In this document: in pieces, positions 1 through 7,697 of the stretch
Layout: every line of letters begins with the position of its first letter
How positions within the stretch are numbered: the first letter of the stretch is position 1
From: Plesiocystis pacifica SIR-1
GTDB lineage: Bacteria; Myxococcota_A; Polyangia; Nannocystales; Nannocystaceae
Direction of reading: 5' to 3'
Assembly (NCBI RefSeq): GCF_000170895.1
Contig: NZ_ABCS01000029.1
Location: 33,468 to 97,467, forward strand
DNA length: 64,000 nucleotides
Notes under the pieces: generated by a model
Told to the model about the DNA's origin: nothing
What the model saw: only the letters and a program-made list of their open reading frames with translations
Database searches by the model: none
Program-made: the position numbers and the translations under genes

Positions 1-1339
1 CGTTTCGAGCCAGGCGCAGCTGCGCCTCGACGCGCTGGAGCTCGGCCCGGGCGGTGCGGGCCTTGCCCCGAGCCTTGCGCATGGGGATCGGCAGCTCGAG
101 CTCGATGGTCGCGGCGACCTCGGGGGGGAGCAGGGACTCGACCCCCTCGCCGAGGTCCTTGGCGACCCAGGCCGAGACGTCGACCCGCGGCGCGATCTGG
201 TTTCGAGCCCAGCGCAGCTCGGCGACCTTTTGCTCGCGCACCTGGAGCAGCGCCTGAATGTCCGGGCGGTTGGCGATGGCCTGCTCGATCTCGTCGCTGG
301 TCGGCGAGAGCGGGACTTCGATCTCGGGGACATCGCCCGCCCACACGCTGGCCGGCAGCACCGGCACGCGCTCGCGCCCAGCGAGCACCGGCTCGCCCTC
401 GCCGTCGCGCAGGAACAGCGAGAGCTTGAGGGTCGCCTTTTGGAACGAGCGCGTCTCCTTCACCACCTTGCCGCGGCGCGAGAGGATGGTCCGGCGGTTG
501 TCGACGCCGACGATGGCCTCGACGGCGCCCAGATCGATCTGCCGGCGCAGCCCGACGTCGCGGGTCTCGGCGATCTCGAGCAGCTGCTCGGCGACCTCGA
601 GGCGCTGACCCGCGGCGACCCAGTCCCAGTAGGCCTTGGTCGCCTTGAGCTGGAGCTCGAGGGACTTGGCGTCGCGCTCGGCGTCCTGGCGCGCGACCTC
701 GAGGTCGGCGACGCGGCGCTCGGTCCGGGCCTCGTCCGTGGGCCCGCCCTGCCACAGCGGCAGGCTCGCCCCGGCCCGCAGCTCGCCGCCAGAGGCCGTG
801 AGCAGCTTGCCGTCGTAGACCGCGAAGTCGCCGGCGCCCACGCGCCACCCTGCCCACACGCCGAGGCCCCACAGCGGGGTCGCCTGGGTGACCTTCACGT
901 CGACCAGGCCGTGCTGGTAGTAGCTCAGGGGCTGGATCAGCCCGCGGGCCGCCAGCTTGGGGTCGAAGGCTCCCCGCGCGGCCATGGCCTTGCCGCGGGC
1001 GCCCTCTCGCTTGCGCTCGGCGGCCTCGAGGCGCGGGTCGTGCTCCGCCACGGAGCCGAGCACCTCGCCGAGCTCCAGGGGTGCAGCCCGGGCCGGGCCT
1101 TCCGCGCTGTCCGCCGTCCGAGCATCGGCCTGGGCCTGGCTCGCCTGCGCCCGCCGGGTGGCCGCCGCCGCGGGTGTCTCGACGCCGCGCTGCGTCCGGT
1201 CGACCGCGACCTCCGCCTCGGCCCTCCCCTCAGCCGGGACTTCCTCAGCTCCCTCTTTCGCCGGCGCCGGCGGGGCCACGAAGGTCGGGGGCGGGGCGAA
1301 GCTGAGCAGGAGGGCGACCGTCACAGCCGCCGCGCTCAC
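1..1339 (-). CDS. TolC-type outer-membrane efflux protein, 3' end cut by window edge
   Basis: The minus strand is open from a GTG at 1339 to the left edge (about 446 codons, no stop), so the C-terminus is missing. The GTG overlaps the TGA of the HlyD-type gene in a GTGA junction, which indicates translational coupling. The product begins with a short hydrophobic segment (VTVALLLSFAPPP), then an Ala/Glu-rich linker, then a long region with paired helical stretches such as LEAAERKREGARGKAMAAR, ELQLKATKAYWDWVAAGQRL and IEQAIANRPDIQALLQVREQ. The last is typical of the OEP/TolC family (A-NRPD-). Known role of the family: a trimeric outer-membrane channel that completes a type I secretion or efflux path with the adaptor and inner-membrane protein encoded just upstream. 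The substrate is not evident. Confidence 0.82.
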   Translation of the reverse strand, partial: MSAAAVTVALLLSFAPPPTFVAPPAPAKEGAEEVPAEGRAEAEVAVDRTQRGVETPAAAATRRAQASQAQADARTADSAEGPARAAPLELGEVLGSVAEHDPRLEAAERKREGARGKAMAARGAFDPKLAARGLIQPLSYYQHGLVDVKVTQATPLWGLGVWAGWRVGAGDFAVYDGKLLTASGGELRAGASLPLWQGGPTDEARTERRVADLEVARQDAERDAKSLELQLKATKAYWDWVAAGQRLEVAEQLLEIAETRDVGLRRQIDLGAVEAIVGVDNRRTILSRRGKVVKETRSFQKATLKLSLFLRDGEGEPVLAGRERVPVLPASVWAGDVPEIEVPLSPTSDEIEQAIANRPDIQALLQVREQKVAELRWARNQIAPRVDVSAWVAKDLGEGVESLLPPEVAATIELELPIPMRKARGKARTARAELQRVEAQLRLARN

Positions 1340-2724
1340 TTGACCCCCTTGGCGACCTTGGCGTCGACCGGGCCCTTGCCCTTGCCCTTGCCCTTGCCTT
1401 TGCCCTTGCCGTCGTAGGCCGGGTCGACCGCGGGCGGGAAGCCGTTGAACTGACGCCACAGCTCGTAGCCCAGGCGGACGCGGTCGAGCAGCACCCAGCC
1501 CTTGACCCGCACGCCCTGACGCAGGAAGCGCTGCTCGGGCCAGGGATCGTCGTCGGGGTCGGGGCGCACGACCACGCGGAAGCGGCCGGCGTCGTCGGTG
1601 GTCGCGTCGACGAACTCGACCACGCCGCCGAAGGTGCCCACGGCGGCCGACGGCCAGCCCACGAACTGCACCGCAGGCCAGCCCTCGAACTGCAGCCGGA
1701 CCTTGCGGCCCGGAGCGATCAGCGGGCCGTCGCGCCCGGACATCCACACCTCCACGGCGCTCGCGCTCATGTCGGGCACGAAGCGGGCCACGGCATCGCC
1801 AGCCTTGACCATCTGACCGTCCTGCTTGACGACGATCTTGAGCACCGTGCCGTCCCGGGGCGCGACGATGGTCATGCGCTGCTGCCGGGCCAGGCGGGTC
1901 TCGACCTTTTGAACTTCGGTCTCGGCCTTGGCCAGGTCGGCCTCGGCCTTGCGCAGATCGGCCTTGGCCTTCTCCACGCTCGCGGTCGCGCTCGCCCCGG
2001 CCTCGGTGCGGTTGACCCCGAGGCGCTCGATCTCCCGCTTGGCCGCGCGCAGGTTGGCCTCGGCGCGGTCGAGGTCGGCGGCCTCGGTCTCGGCCTTCAT
2101 CTGGGCGACCTCGACGTCGCGCTTGGACGCGAGGCCCTCCTCGAACAGCGCCTCCTTGCGATCGCGGTTCAGGTCCGCGGTGCGCGAGGAGGCCTTGGCC
2201 GCGTCCACGGCCCGCTCCGCGGCGACGAGGCGATCGCGGGCCACGTCGACGCGCAGCCCGGCGGAGCTGCGCTTGGCGTCGGCGGCCAGCTCGAGCGAGG
2301 TGATGCGCGCCTTGGCCACGTCGACGGAGCCCTGGGAGGCCGTCTTGGCCATCTGCGCCGCGTCGAGCTGACGCTCGTAGCGGGCCAGGATGTCGGGGTC
2401 GTTGTCGGCGATGTCGGCCAGCGAGTCGCCGGCGCGGACCCGGCTGCCCTCTTGCACGTGCCAGCGGACGATGCGGCCCTCGATGGGCGCCTCGACGGCC
2501 TGCTGGCGCTCGAGCGGGGCGTAGGCGATGACGCGCCCGGTCCCGGCGACGTTTTGCTGCCAGGGGGAGAAGGCCGCGACGATGGCGATGAGCAGGGCCA
2601 CGCCAATGATCCGCGCGAGCACCTGGGTCACCCGCGGCGTCGTGCTGACGAGCATCGACGCGCGCATGCGTGGGGAGGGCGGGGAGGACAACATGGTGTC
2701 GTAGTTCGAGGGGGCGAGAGGCAA
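1336..2724 (-). CDS. HlyD-family periplasmic adaptor (membrane fusion) protein
   Basis: 462 aa. A single N-terminal membrane segment (about residues 38-56, ARIIGVALLIAIVAAF) is followed by a biotinyl-lipoyl-like half (EAPIEGRIVRWHVQEGSRV), a long Ala/Glu/Lys-rich coiled-coil hairpin (about 120-290) and the second lipoyl-like half (IVAPRDGTVLKIVVKQDGQMV), then a beta-barrel region. This is the usual order of HlyD/EmrA adaptors that bridge an inner-membrane transporter and a TolC channel. The C-terminus carries an odd Lys-Gly repeat (KGKGKGKG, about residues 447-454 onward) encoded by a hexameric DNA repeat. It lies 19 bp after the ABC gene and overlaps the TolC-type gene, so the three form one operon. 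Confidence 0.9.
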   Translation of the reverse strand: MPLAPSNYDTMLSSPPSPRMRASMLVSTTPRVTQVLARIIGVALLIAIVAAFSPWQQNVAGTGRVIAYAPLERQQAVEAPIEGRIVRWHVQEGSRVRAGDSLADIADNDPDILARYERQLDAAQMAKTASQGSVDVAKARITSLELAADAKRSSAGLRVDVARDRLVAAERAVDAAKASSRTADLNRDRKEALFEEGLASKRDVEVAQMKAETEAADLDRAEANLRAAKREIERLGVNRTEAGASATASVEKAKADLRKAEADLAKAETEVQKVETRLARQQRMTIVAPRDGTVLKIVVKQDGQMVKAGDAVARFVPDMSASAVEVWMSGRDGPLIAPGRKVRLQFEGWPAVQFVGWPSAAVGTFGGVVEFVDATTDDAGRFRVVVRPDPDDDPWPEQRFLRQGVRVKGWVLLDRVRLGYELWRQFNGFPPAVDPAYDGKGKGKGKGKGKGPVDAKVAKGVK

Positions 2725-2743
2725 ATCGAAGGACAGGTCGGGC

Positions 2744-4909
2744 TCAGGCGCGAGCTTGGACCTCGGCGTTGTCGCTGACCACGAGCAGGGTCCACGGCGC
2801 GTCGGCTGCGAACACGTGGTCGAGCAGGGCCTCGCTATGGCCCGCGTCGAGCTCGAGGCCGTCGAGGGCCCCGTCGAGGATGAGCAGGTTGGGCTGGCGC
2901 AGCAGCGCGCGGGCGAGCACCAGGCGGCGGCGCTCGACGTAGTCGAAGGGCGCCCCGCTCGGGCTCATGCGCATCTCGAGGCCCTTGCCCATGGCCTCGA
3001 TCTTCGCGTCGAGGTCGAGCATGCGCAACACCGACCACACCCCGCGCAGCTCGAGGTCGCAGCCCAGGCGCAGGTTGTCGAGCAGGGTCGTCGGCAGCAG
3101 CACGGGCTCGTGATCGAGGACCAGGGCCACGCTCTCGCGGGTGCGCTCGGGGTCCAAGAGCGCGGCCGGGACCCCGTCGAGCTCGACCCGCAGGGCCCCG
3201 CTGCCCTCCTCACACATGGCGTAGAGCGCCCAGCACAGCTTCGAGTGGGCCCGCGAGCGGCCCTTGAGCACCCGGCGCTCCCCGGCCGCGAGGCTCAACA
3301 CGGGATCACCGTCGAGGCCGTTCTTGGTGATCTCCACGGTCATCGGCAAGCCCTGGCCCGCCCCCCGACCGACCACCGCGCCGCCGCGCCGCTCCACGGG
3401 CAGGTCGACGATCTGGCCGAGCTTCTCCGCCGAGGTCGCGGCGTCGTAGAAGGTCTCGAGCTGCTTGCCCAGCTTGGCCAGGCCCGTGCCGAGGGTCGCG
3501 ACGACGAGCTCGGCGGCGACGAGCTGGCCCAGGGTCAGCTGGCGCTGAATCACCAGCCAGCCGCCGATGCCCAGCAAGGTCGCGCTGGCCAGGACCTGCA
3601 GGCCGACGCCGCCGACGATCTGACGCAGCAGGCGGTTGAAGTGGTCCCCGCGGGCGTCGAGCCACGCGCGCAGCAGCTGATCGCCGCGGGCGTCGGCGAA
3701 GGCCCGGGCCCGGGCGTCGCCCAGGCCGCCGGCCCTCGCCGTCATGCTCCCGGCCACGCCCTCGAGCCAGGCGGCGACGGCGTACTTGCTCTTCGACTCG
3801 CGCAGGCTCGCCGACAGGGCGCCCTTGCCGAACACGAAGATGACCACGGCCACGGACAGGACCAGCACGAAGTCGAAGGCCAACAGCAGCGGGTGGTAAA
3901 AGGCCAGCAGCAGCAGACCCGAGAGCATCTGCAGGACCAGGGCCGAGCCCGAGAGCAGCAGCTTGGCCGCGGACTTTTGTAGGGACACCGCGTCGAAGAT
4001 GCGGTTGGCCAGCTCGGGCCCGTGACTGGGCGAGTCCTCGCCCAGATCCAGCCGCGGCAAGCGGCGCACGAAGTCCGCGGCCACGCGCACGAACAGGCGC
4101 CGCTGGATCATCTCGACGACGACGTACTGGGAGACCTGCAAGACCGCGACGAAGCCGAGCACCACGGCCGAGAGCAGGCTGAGCACGACCAGGGGCTGCA
4201 AGGCCGCGCCGAGGGCCACGGAGTTGACCAGGGCCTGGACCGCGACGGGGATGACCAGGCTCGACACGCCGACGGCGACGGCGTAGATGGCCACGACCCA
4301 CAGGTCCCGGCTCTCGAACTTGGCGACGGAGACCAGGCGCCGCACGGCCTTGCGCCCGGGCCCGAGCACGCGCTCGAGGGTCCCCGGAGCCGCCAGCCCT
4401 GCCCCCGCGAGGGGGAACATCGCCTCCGCCCGCAGCCAGTGCAGGTCGATGGTCTTGTGCCGGCTCAGCCAGTCGCCGAGCTCGCGGGCGCTCAAGCGTC
4501 GGCGCCACTCGCTGCCGTCGTCCTCGATGACCGCGAGCTCCACACCCCGGGCGTTGCCGCCGAGCAGGACCAGCCAGCGCTGCCCCGCCCAGCACAGCGC
4601 CGGGCTGCCGAGGGCCGCGAGCTCGAGGAGCGTGCGCGCGTCGCCCGAGTCCCCGCCGGTGCACCCGCTATCGTCCCGCTCACAGGACAGGCCCGCCACG
4701 CGGCCGGCCTGGATCATCGAGCACGCCCAGCCTTGCGCGCCCTCGGCCGTAGAGGCCGTAGACACCGCTAGCCAGGCGTTCTCGGGGCTGACCGCGACCC
4801 CACAACGATTTGCGAGCAGCTCGAGCGCGCGGCTCGCCGACACCGCCGAAGGGTGACCCGAGGCGGGAGCTTCCTCCGCCTCGACTTCCTGTTGTCCCAA
4901 GCCAATCAT
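2744..4909 (-). CDS. ABC-type secretion permease with C39-like domain and degenerate ATPase domain
   Basis: 721 aa, first gene of the secretion operon. Residues 30-165 resemble the C39-peptidase-like domain of type I secretion ABC proteins, but the catalytic Cys and His are not recognisable. Residues 200-480 are a six-helix ABC exporter membrane domain (LWVVAIYAVAVGVSSLVIPV; LLLAFDFVLVLSVAVVIFVF). The C-terminal 200 residues align with an ATPase domain but its motifs are broken: the P-loop is KGRSRAHSK (549-557), the Q-loop Gln is replaced (VLDHEP), the signature LSGGQ reads APFDYVERRR, the Walker B region is LLILDG with Gly in place of the catalytic Glu, and the H-loop His is Ser (VVSDNAE). 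It probably cannot hydrolyse ATP. It may pair with an active partner outside the window, or act as a structural subunit. Confidence 0.85.
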   Translation of the reverse strand: MIGLGQQEVEAEEAPASGHPSAVSASRALELLANRCGVAVSPENAWLAVSTASTAEGAQGWACSMIQAGRVAGLSCERDDSGCTGGDSGDARTLLELAALGSPALCWAGQRWLVLLGGNARGVELAVIEDDGSEWRRRLSARELGDWLSRHKTIDLHWLRAEAMFPLAGAGLAAPGTLERVLGPGRKAVRRLVSVAKFESRDLWVVAIYAVAVGVSSLVIPVAVQALVNSVALGAALQPLVVLSLLSAVVLGFVAVLQVSQYVVVEMIQRRLFVRVAADFVRRLPRLDLGEDSPSHGPELANRIFDAVSLQKSAAKLLLSGSALVLQMLSGLLLLAFYHPLLLAFDFVLVLSVAVVIFVFGKGALSASLRESKSKYAVAAWLEGVAGSMTARAGGLGDARARAFADARGDQLLRAWLDARGDHFNRLLRQIVGGVGLQVLASATLLGIGGWLVIQRQLTLGQLVAAELVVATLGTGLAKLGKQLETFYDAATSAEKLGQIVDLPVERRGGAVVGRGAGQGLPMTVEITKNGLDGDPVLSLAAGERRVLKGRSRAHSKLCWALYAMCEEGSGALRVELDGVPAALLDPERTRESVALVLDHEPVLLPTTLLDNLRLGCDLELRGVWSVLRMLDLDAKIEAMGKGLEMRMSPSGAPFDYVERRRLVLARALLRQPNLLILDGALDGLELDAGHSEALLDHVFAADAPWTLLVVSDNAEVQARA

Positions 4910-4980
4910 GGACCTTGCCGATGTAGCCTACGAAAAAACATCCAACAAATAGAAGTTTGCTCAGCGAATTTTAGAAAAAA

Positions 4981-4997
4981 TGAAACATGACGTTTCA
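4981..4997. promoter_or_regulatory. Small palindrome upstream of the LysR-type gene
   Basis: The arms TGAAAC and GTTTCA flank a 5-bp centre, directly upstream of the candidate -35 box at 5001. The 199-bp divergent region 4910-5108 is much more AT-rich than the genes around it and holds no ORF. An operator for the NhaR-type regulator is plausible but is an inference from position only; the classic LysR T-N11-A box was not identified. Confidence 0.35.
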
Positions 4998-5000
4998 GTC

Positions 5001-5030
5001 TTGAATTCGGAGCTTGATGAGCAATATACC
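5001..5030 (+). promoter_or_regulatory. Candidate sigma-70-type promoter for the NhaR-like gene
   Basis: TTGAAT at 5001-5006 and TATACC at 5025-5030 are separated by 18 bp, giving a start near 5037 and a leader of about 70 nt before the ATG at 5109. It lies in an AT-rich divergent intergenic region. Not proven. Confidence 0.4.
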
Positions 5031-5108
5031 GGTATCGGCTCGAGGGTGTCTTTCATGACGATTAGCTCTCAGCTGATGTTTGTCGCTCGCTCTTAGGTCA
5101 GACCGATC

Positions 5109-6011
5109 ATGTCCCAGTGGGTCAACTACCATCACTTGTTGTACTTTTGGATGGTCGCCAAGGAGGGCAGCATCGCCGCCGCCGCCAAGCGGCTGAGCGT
5201 CTCGCAGCCGACGATCTCGACACAGTTGCGCACGCTGGAGGATAACCTGGGCGTCAGCCTCTTTGATCGCTCCGGTCGGCGCCTCGCGCTCACCCAGACG
5301 GGCAGTGTCGCCCTTCGTTATGCTGAAGACATTTTCAGTCTCGGGCGCGAAATGGTGGATGTGCTGCACGAGCGCCTCGAAGGGCGGCCTTTGAGGCTGG
5401 TCGTGGGGGTGACCTACGTGGTCCCCAAGCTCGTCGCCTACCGCCTGCTGCAGCCTGCTTTGAACCTCGGTGACGGGCTGCACGTCGTCTGCCACGAGGA
5501 CAAATTCGACCAGCTCTTGGGGCGCCTTGCACGCCATGAGCTGGATCTGGTGATCTCCGACGCGCCGATCGGGCCCCACGTCTCGGTCAAGGCCTTCAAC
5601 CATCCCCTGGGATCGTGCGGGGTCACCTTCTTTGGCGCGCCGCCCCTGGCACGCAAGTACAAGCGCGGCTTCCCCGAGTCCCTCGACCGGGCGCCATTTT
5701 TGCTGCCCATGCAGGGCAGCATGGTCCGCCGCGAGCTCGATCGATGGTTCGACGACCTCGACATCCACCCCGAGATCGTCGGCCAGTTCGACGACAGCGC
5801 CCTGCTCAAGGTCTTCGGCCAGTCCGGCGTGGGGGTGTTCGCGGCTCCCTCGGCCATCGAGGCCGAGATCACCTCGCAGTATGGGGTGCAGGTCATCGGA
5901 CGCAGCGACTCGATCCAAGAGCGCTTCTACGCCATCTCCGTCGAGCGTCGGCTCAAGCACCCGGGGGTGCTGGCGATCTCCGAAGCCGCGAAGACGAAGC
6001 TGTTTGGCTAG
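5109..6011 (+). CDS. nhaR: LysR-family transcriptional activator, NhaR type
   Basis: 300 aa, the normal size for the family. The N-terminus (NYHHLLYFWMVAKEGSI) closely follows E. coli NhaR, which begins with an NYNHLYYFW-type sequence. It is followed by the winged helix-turn-helix (AAAKRLSVSQPTISTQLRTL) and an effector domain with NhaR-like segments (LDLVISDAPI; GQFDDSALLKVFG; VFAAPSAIEAE). NhaR in enterobacteria activates the sodium/proton antiporter gene nhaA in response to sodium. No nhaA is adjacent; the nearest cation antiporter is the Mrp-type operon about 27 kb downstream. The gene is divergent from the secretion operon and ends 5 bp before the convergent lipoprotein gene. Confidence 0.85.
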   Translation: MSQWVNYHHLLYFWMVAKEGSIAAAAKRLSVSQPTISTQLRTLEDNLGVSLFDRSGRRLALTQTGSVALRYAEDIFSLGREMVDVLHERLEGRPLRLVVGVTYVVPKLVAYRLLQPALNLGDGLHVVCHEDKFDQLLGRLARHELDLVISDAPIGPHVSVKAFNHPLGSCGVTFFGAPPLARKYKRGFPESLDRAPFLLPMQGSMVRRELDRWFDDLDIHPEIVGQFDDSALLKVFGQSGVGVFAAPSAIEAEITSQYGVQVIGRSDSIQERFYAISVERRLKHPGVLAISEAAKTKLFG

Positions 6012-6016
6012 CACAG

Positions 6017-7018
6017 TCAGGTCCCGAGGATGGACTCGCACAGTCCGCCGCGGTTGGGGCTGACCTCGTCCGGATAGTCCGGGTCGCCCTGCTCGCGGAA
6101 CACGATGGCCAGGAACTCGGCGCACTTGGCCTTCATCTCCGCGTCCAGGTGCTTCACCGCGCGGGGGTCTGCCTCGTCGAGGCCCGCGCGGTCGGCCTCG
6201 ACGCTGTCGAGGGCAAAGGCGCAGCCGGCCTCGAGGGCCTCGCCGTCGAAGGTGTAGCGGAGGTCATCGAGCTCGGCGGCGATGGCCCCGTGGTAGACGC
6301 AGCCGCGGGTCGCCGTGCGCCCCTCGCCCAGGGCGACGCAGCGCTCACGGATGGCGTCGCCGTAGCGGCGGCAGCTCGGGCTGGGCGAGGACTGGACGAA
6401 GTGGTCGAAGTCGATCTCCTTGGGGCGCTCGCTCGGGCTCGCGTTGGGGATGGCCGCGATCAGCTCCTCGAAGTCCTGCTCCACGGCCTTTACCGCCTCC
6501 GGGGCCACGAAGCCGTAGTCGGACACGACCACCCGATCGCGGCCGTCGACGGAGCCGATGGTCGTCGCGGACTGGTCGCTGAACTCGCTCGCATACTCGG
6601 CCCCGCGGTCGAAGGGGGGCTCGCCAGCCGCCGCGAACAGGCGCGCCGTGAGCTCCTCGTCCGCCCGACCCACGTAGACCCCCGCGCGCTTGGTGTGGCG
6701 CTCCCCGATGTACAAAAACTCGCCGCTGGGCCGGAGCACGAGCCGCTGCACGGGGCAACGGCCGTAGCAACCCGAGGTCCGGTAGTCGAGCTCGCGCAGC
6801 GGCCCGCGGACATCGGCGGGCCGATCGAGCGTCGCCCCGCCCTCGCTCGGGCGCGGGTCGTCGCGCTTGGGCGGGGGCGGAGGAGGCGGCTCGGGCGAGC
6901 CTGGCGACCGGCCGAGCTCGGGGGCGGGGACCTGCTCGTCGACGCTCGAGCGCCCCTCCGTGCACGCGCCGAAGACGAGCAGCGCCAGCGCGACGGCTAG
7001 GCTCGAGCGGGCGCTCAT
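6017..7018 (-). CDS. Lipoprotein with DUF6438-like domain
   Basis: 333 aa. The N-terminus is a lipoprotein signal (SLAVALALLVFGAC), then a Pro-rich linker with seven consecutive prolines. Residues of about 78-140 match the DUF6438 pattern: a GCYGRCPV motif followed by a short beta-rich stretch (GEFLYIGERHTKRAGVYVG). Four more cysteines in the C-terminal half suggest disulfides in the periplasm or at the surface. Function is unknown for the family. Its ATG overlaps the stop of the TetR-type gene by 4 bp (ATGA), so the two are co-transcribed from the promoter region near 7600. Confidence 0.75.
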   Translation of the reverse strand: MSARSSLAVALALLVFGACTEGRSSVDEQVPAPELGRSPGSPEPPPPPPPKRDDPRPSEGGATLDRPADVRGPLRELDYRTSGCYGRCPVQRLVLRPSGEFLYIGERHTKRAGVYVGRADEELTARLFAAAGEPPFDRGAEYASEFSDQSATTIGSVDGRDRVVVSDYGFVAPEAVKAVEQDFEELIAAIPNASPSERPKEIDFDHFVQSSPSPSCRRYGDAIRERCVALGEGRTATRGCVYHGAIAAELDDLRYTFDGEALEAGCAFALDSVEADRAGLDEADPRAVKHLDAEMKAKCAEFLAIVFREQGDPDYPDEVSPNRGGLCESILGT

Positions 7019-7581
7019 GGCTGCCCCCCGTGCCCGTGAATGAAGCGCTCGACGTGCCAGCGCAGATCGAGGGGCGCGAGCTCGAGCTCCGGGTTGCCGT
7101 GGCTCAGCTGCGAATGAACCACGAGGGGTCCGAGGAGCGCGAGGACCAGGTCCAACGCCTCTCCCAGGCCCAGCTCGCCCGCGCGCTGGTAGTGGCTCAC
7201 CAAGGCGGCGACCTTCCCGATGATGCGGTTTGGCGTCCGCAACACGCTGACCAGCTCGGGGTGGCGCGGGCTCTCCACCATCACGAGACCGAGCAGGCGT
7301 GAGCGGCTCGCGTTGGCGGCCACGAACACGCGGACGACCCTGTCCAGGTCCTCGACGAGCTGACCGCTCGGCTCGAAGCTCGCCTCGGCCATGGGCGACA
7401 GCCCGTGCTCGATGGCCGACGCGAGCAGCTGCGCTTTGGAGCCGTACTTGCGAAACAAGGTCAGCTCGCTGACCTCAGCCAGCTCGGCGATGGTGCTCAT
7501 GGTCGCCCCGGCGTAGCCGCGCTCGAGCATGACGTGCATGGCCGCGTCGAAGACCGCGGCGTCATCGATTCGCTTGGGCAT
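7015..7581 (-). CDS. TetR/AcrR-family repressor
   Basis: 188 aa. The N-terminal helix-turn-helix reads FDAAMHVMLERGYAGATMST, then ELAEVSELTLFRKYGSKAQL, the classical TetR DNA-binding core. The C-terminal ligand domain is helical and not assignable to a ligand. The gene is divergent from the Rieske oxygenase and separated by about 115 bp that contain two copies of a palindromic site lying on a promoter. The simplest reading is that this protein represses the oxygenase and perhaps itself. It is coupled by a 4-bp overlap to the DUF6438 lipoprotein gene. Confidence 0.88.
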   Translation of the reverse strand: MPKRIDDAAVFDAAMHVMLERGYAGATMSTIAELAEVSELTLFRKYGSKAQLLASAIEHGLSPMAEASFEPSGQLVEDLDRVVRVFVAANASRSRLLGLVMVESPRHPELVSVLRTPNRIIGKVAALVSHYQRAGELGLGEALDLVLALLGPLVVHSQLSHGNPELELAPLDLRWHVERFIHGHGGQP

Positions 7582-7636
7582 GGCGCTCGGTCCTCAGCAT
7601 AGCCCTCCAACACAAACGGCGGCACAGGCGCTTTTT

Positions 7637-7694
7637 TTGTAAGTGTTGACTAACAAAAGATCGCCCTTTATTGTAAGTGTCGACCAACAAAAGA
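7637..7694 (+). promoter_or_regulatory. Two palindromic operator copies, likely TetR-regulator binding sites
   Basis: A 24-bp sequence occurs twice as a direct repeat, at 7637-7660 and 7671-7694, with a 34-bp period and two differences (GTTGACT versus GTCGACC in the middle). Each copy is itself an imperfect palindrome: TTGTAAGT and ACTAACAA around a 4-bp centre in the first, TTGTAAGT and ACCAACAA in the second. The pair overlays the promoter at 7646-7674, so binding would block RNA polymerase. Assignment to the divergent TetR gene rests on position. Confidence 0.75.
7646..7674 (+). promoter_or_regulatory. Sigma-70-type promoter of the Rieske oxygenase gene
   Basis: TTGACT (7646-7651), a 17-bp spacer and TATTGT (7669-7674). 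The -35 box is inside the first operator and the second operator starts at the -10. The predicted start near 7681 lies downstream of the in-frame GTG at 7677, which favours the ATG at 7698 as the start codon. Confidence 0.65.
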
Positions 7695-7697
7695 ATC

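Noticed and set aside
230..1417. Long plus-strand frame opposite the TolC/HlyD-type genes
   Set aside because: It is a shadow of high-GC codons; the minus-strand frame has family motifs and gene overlaps.
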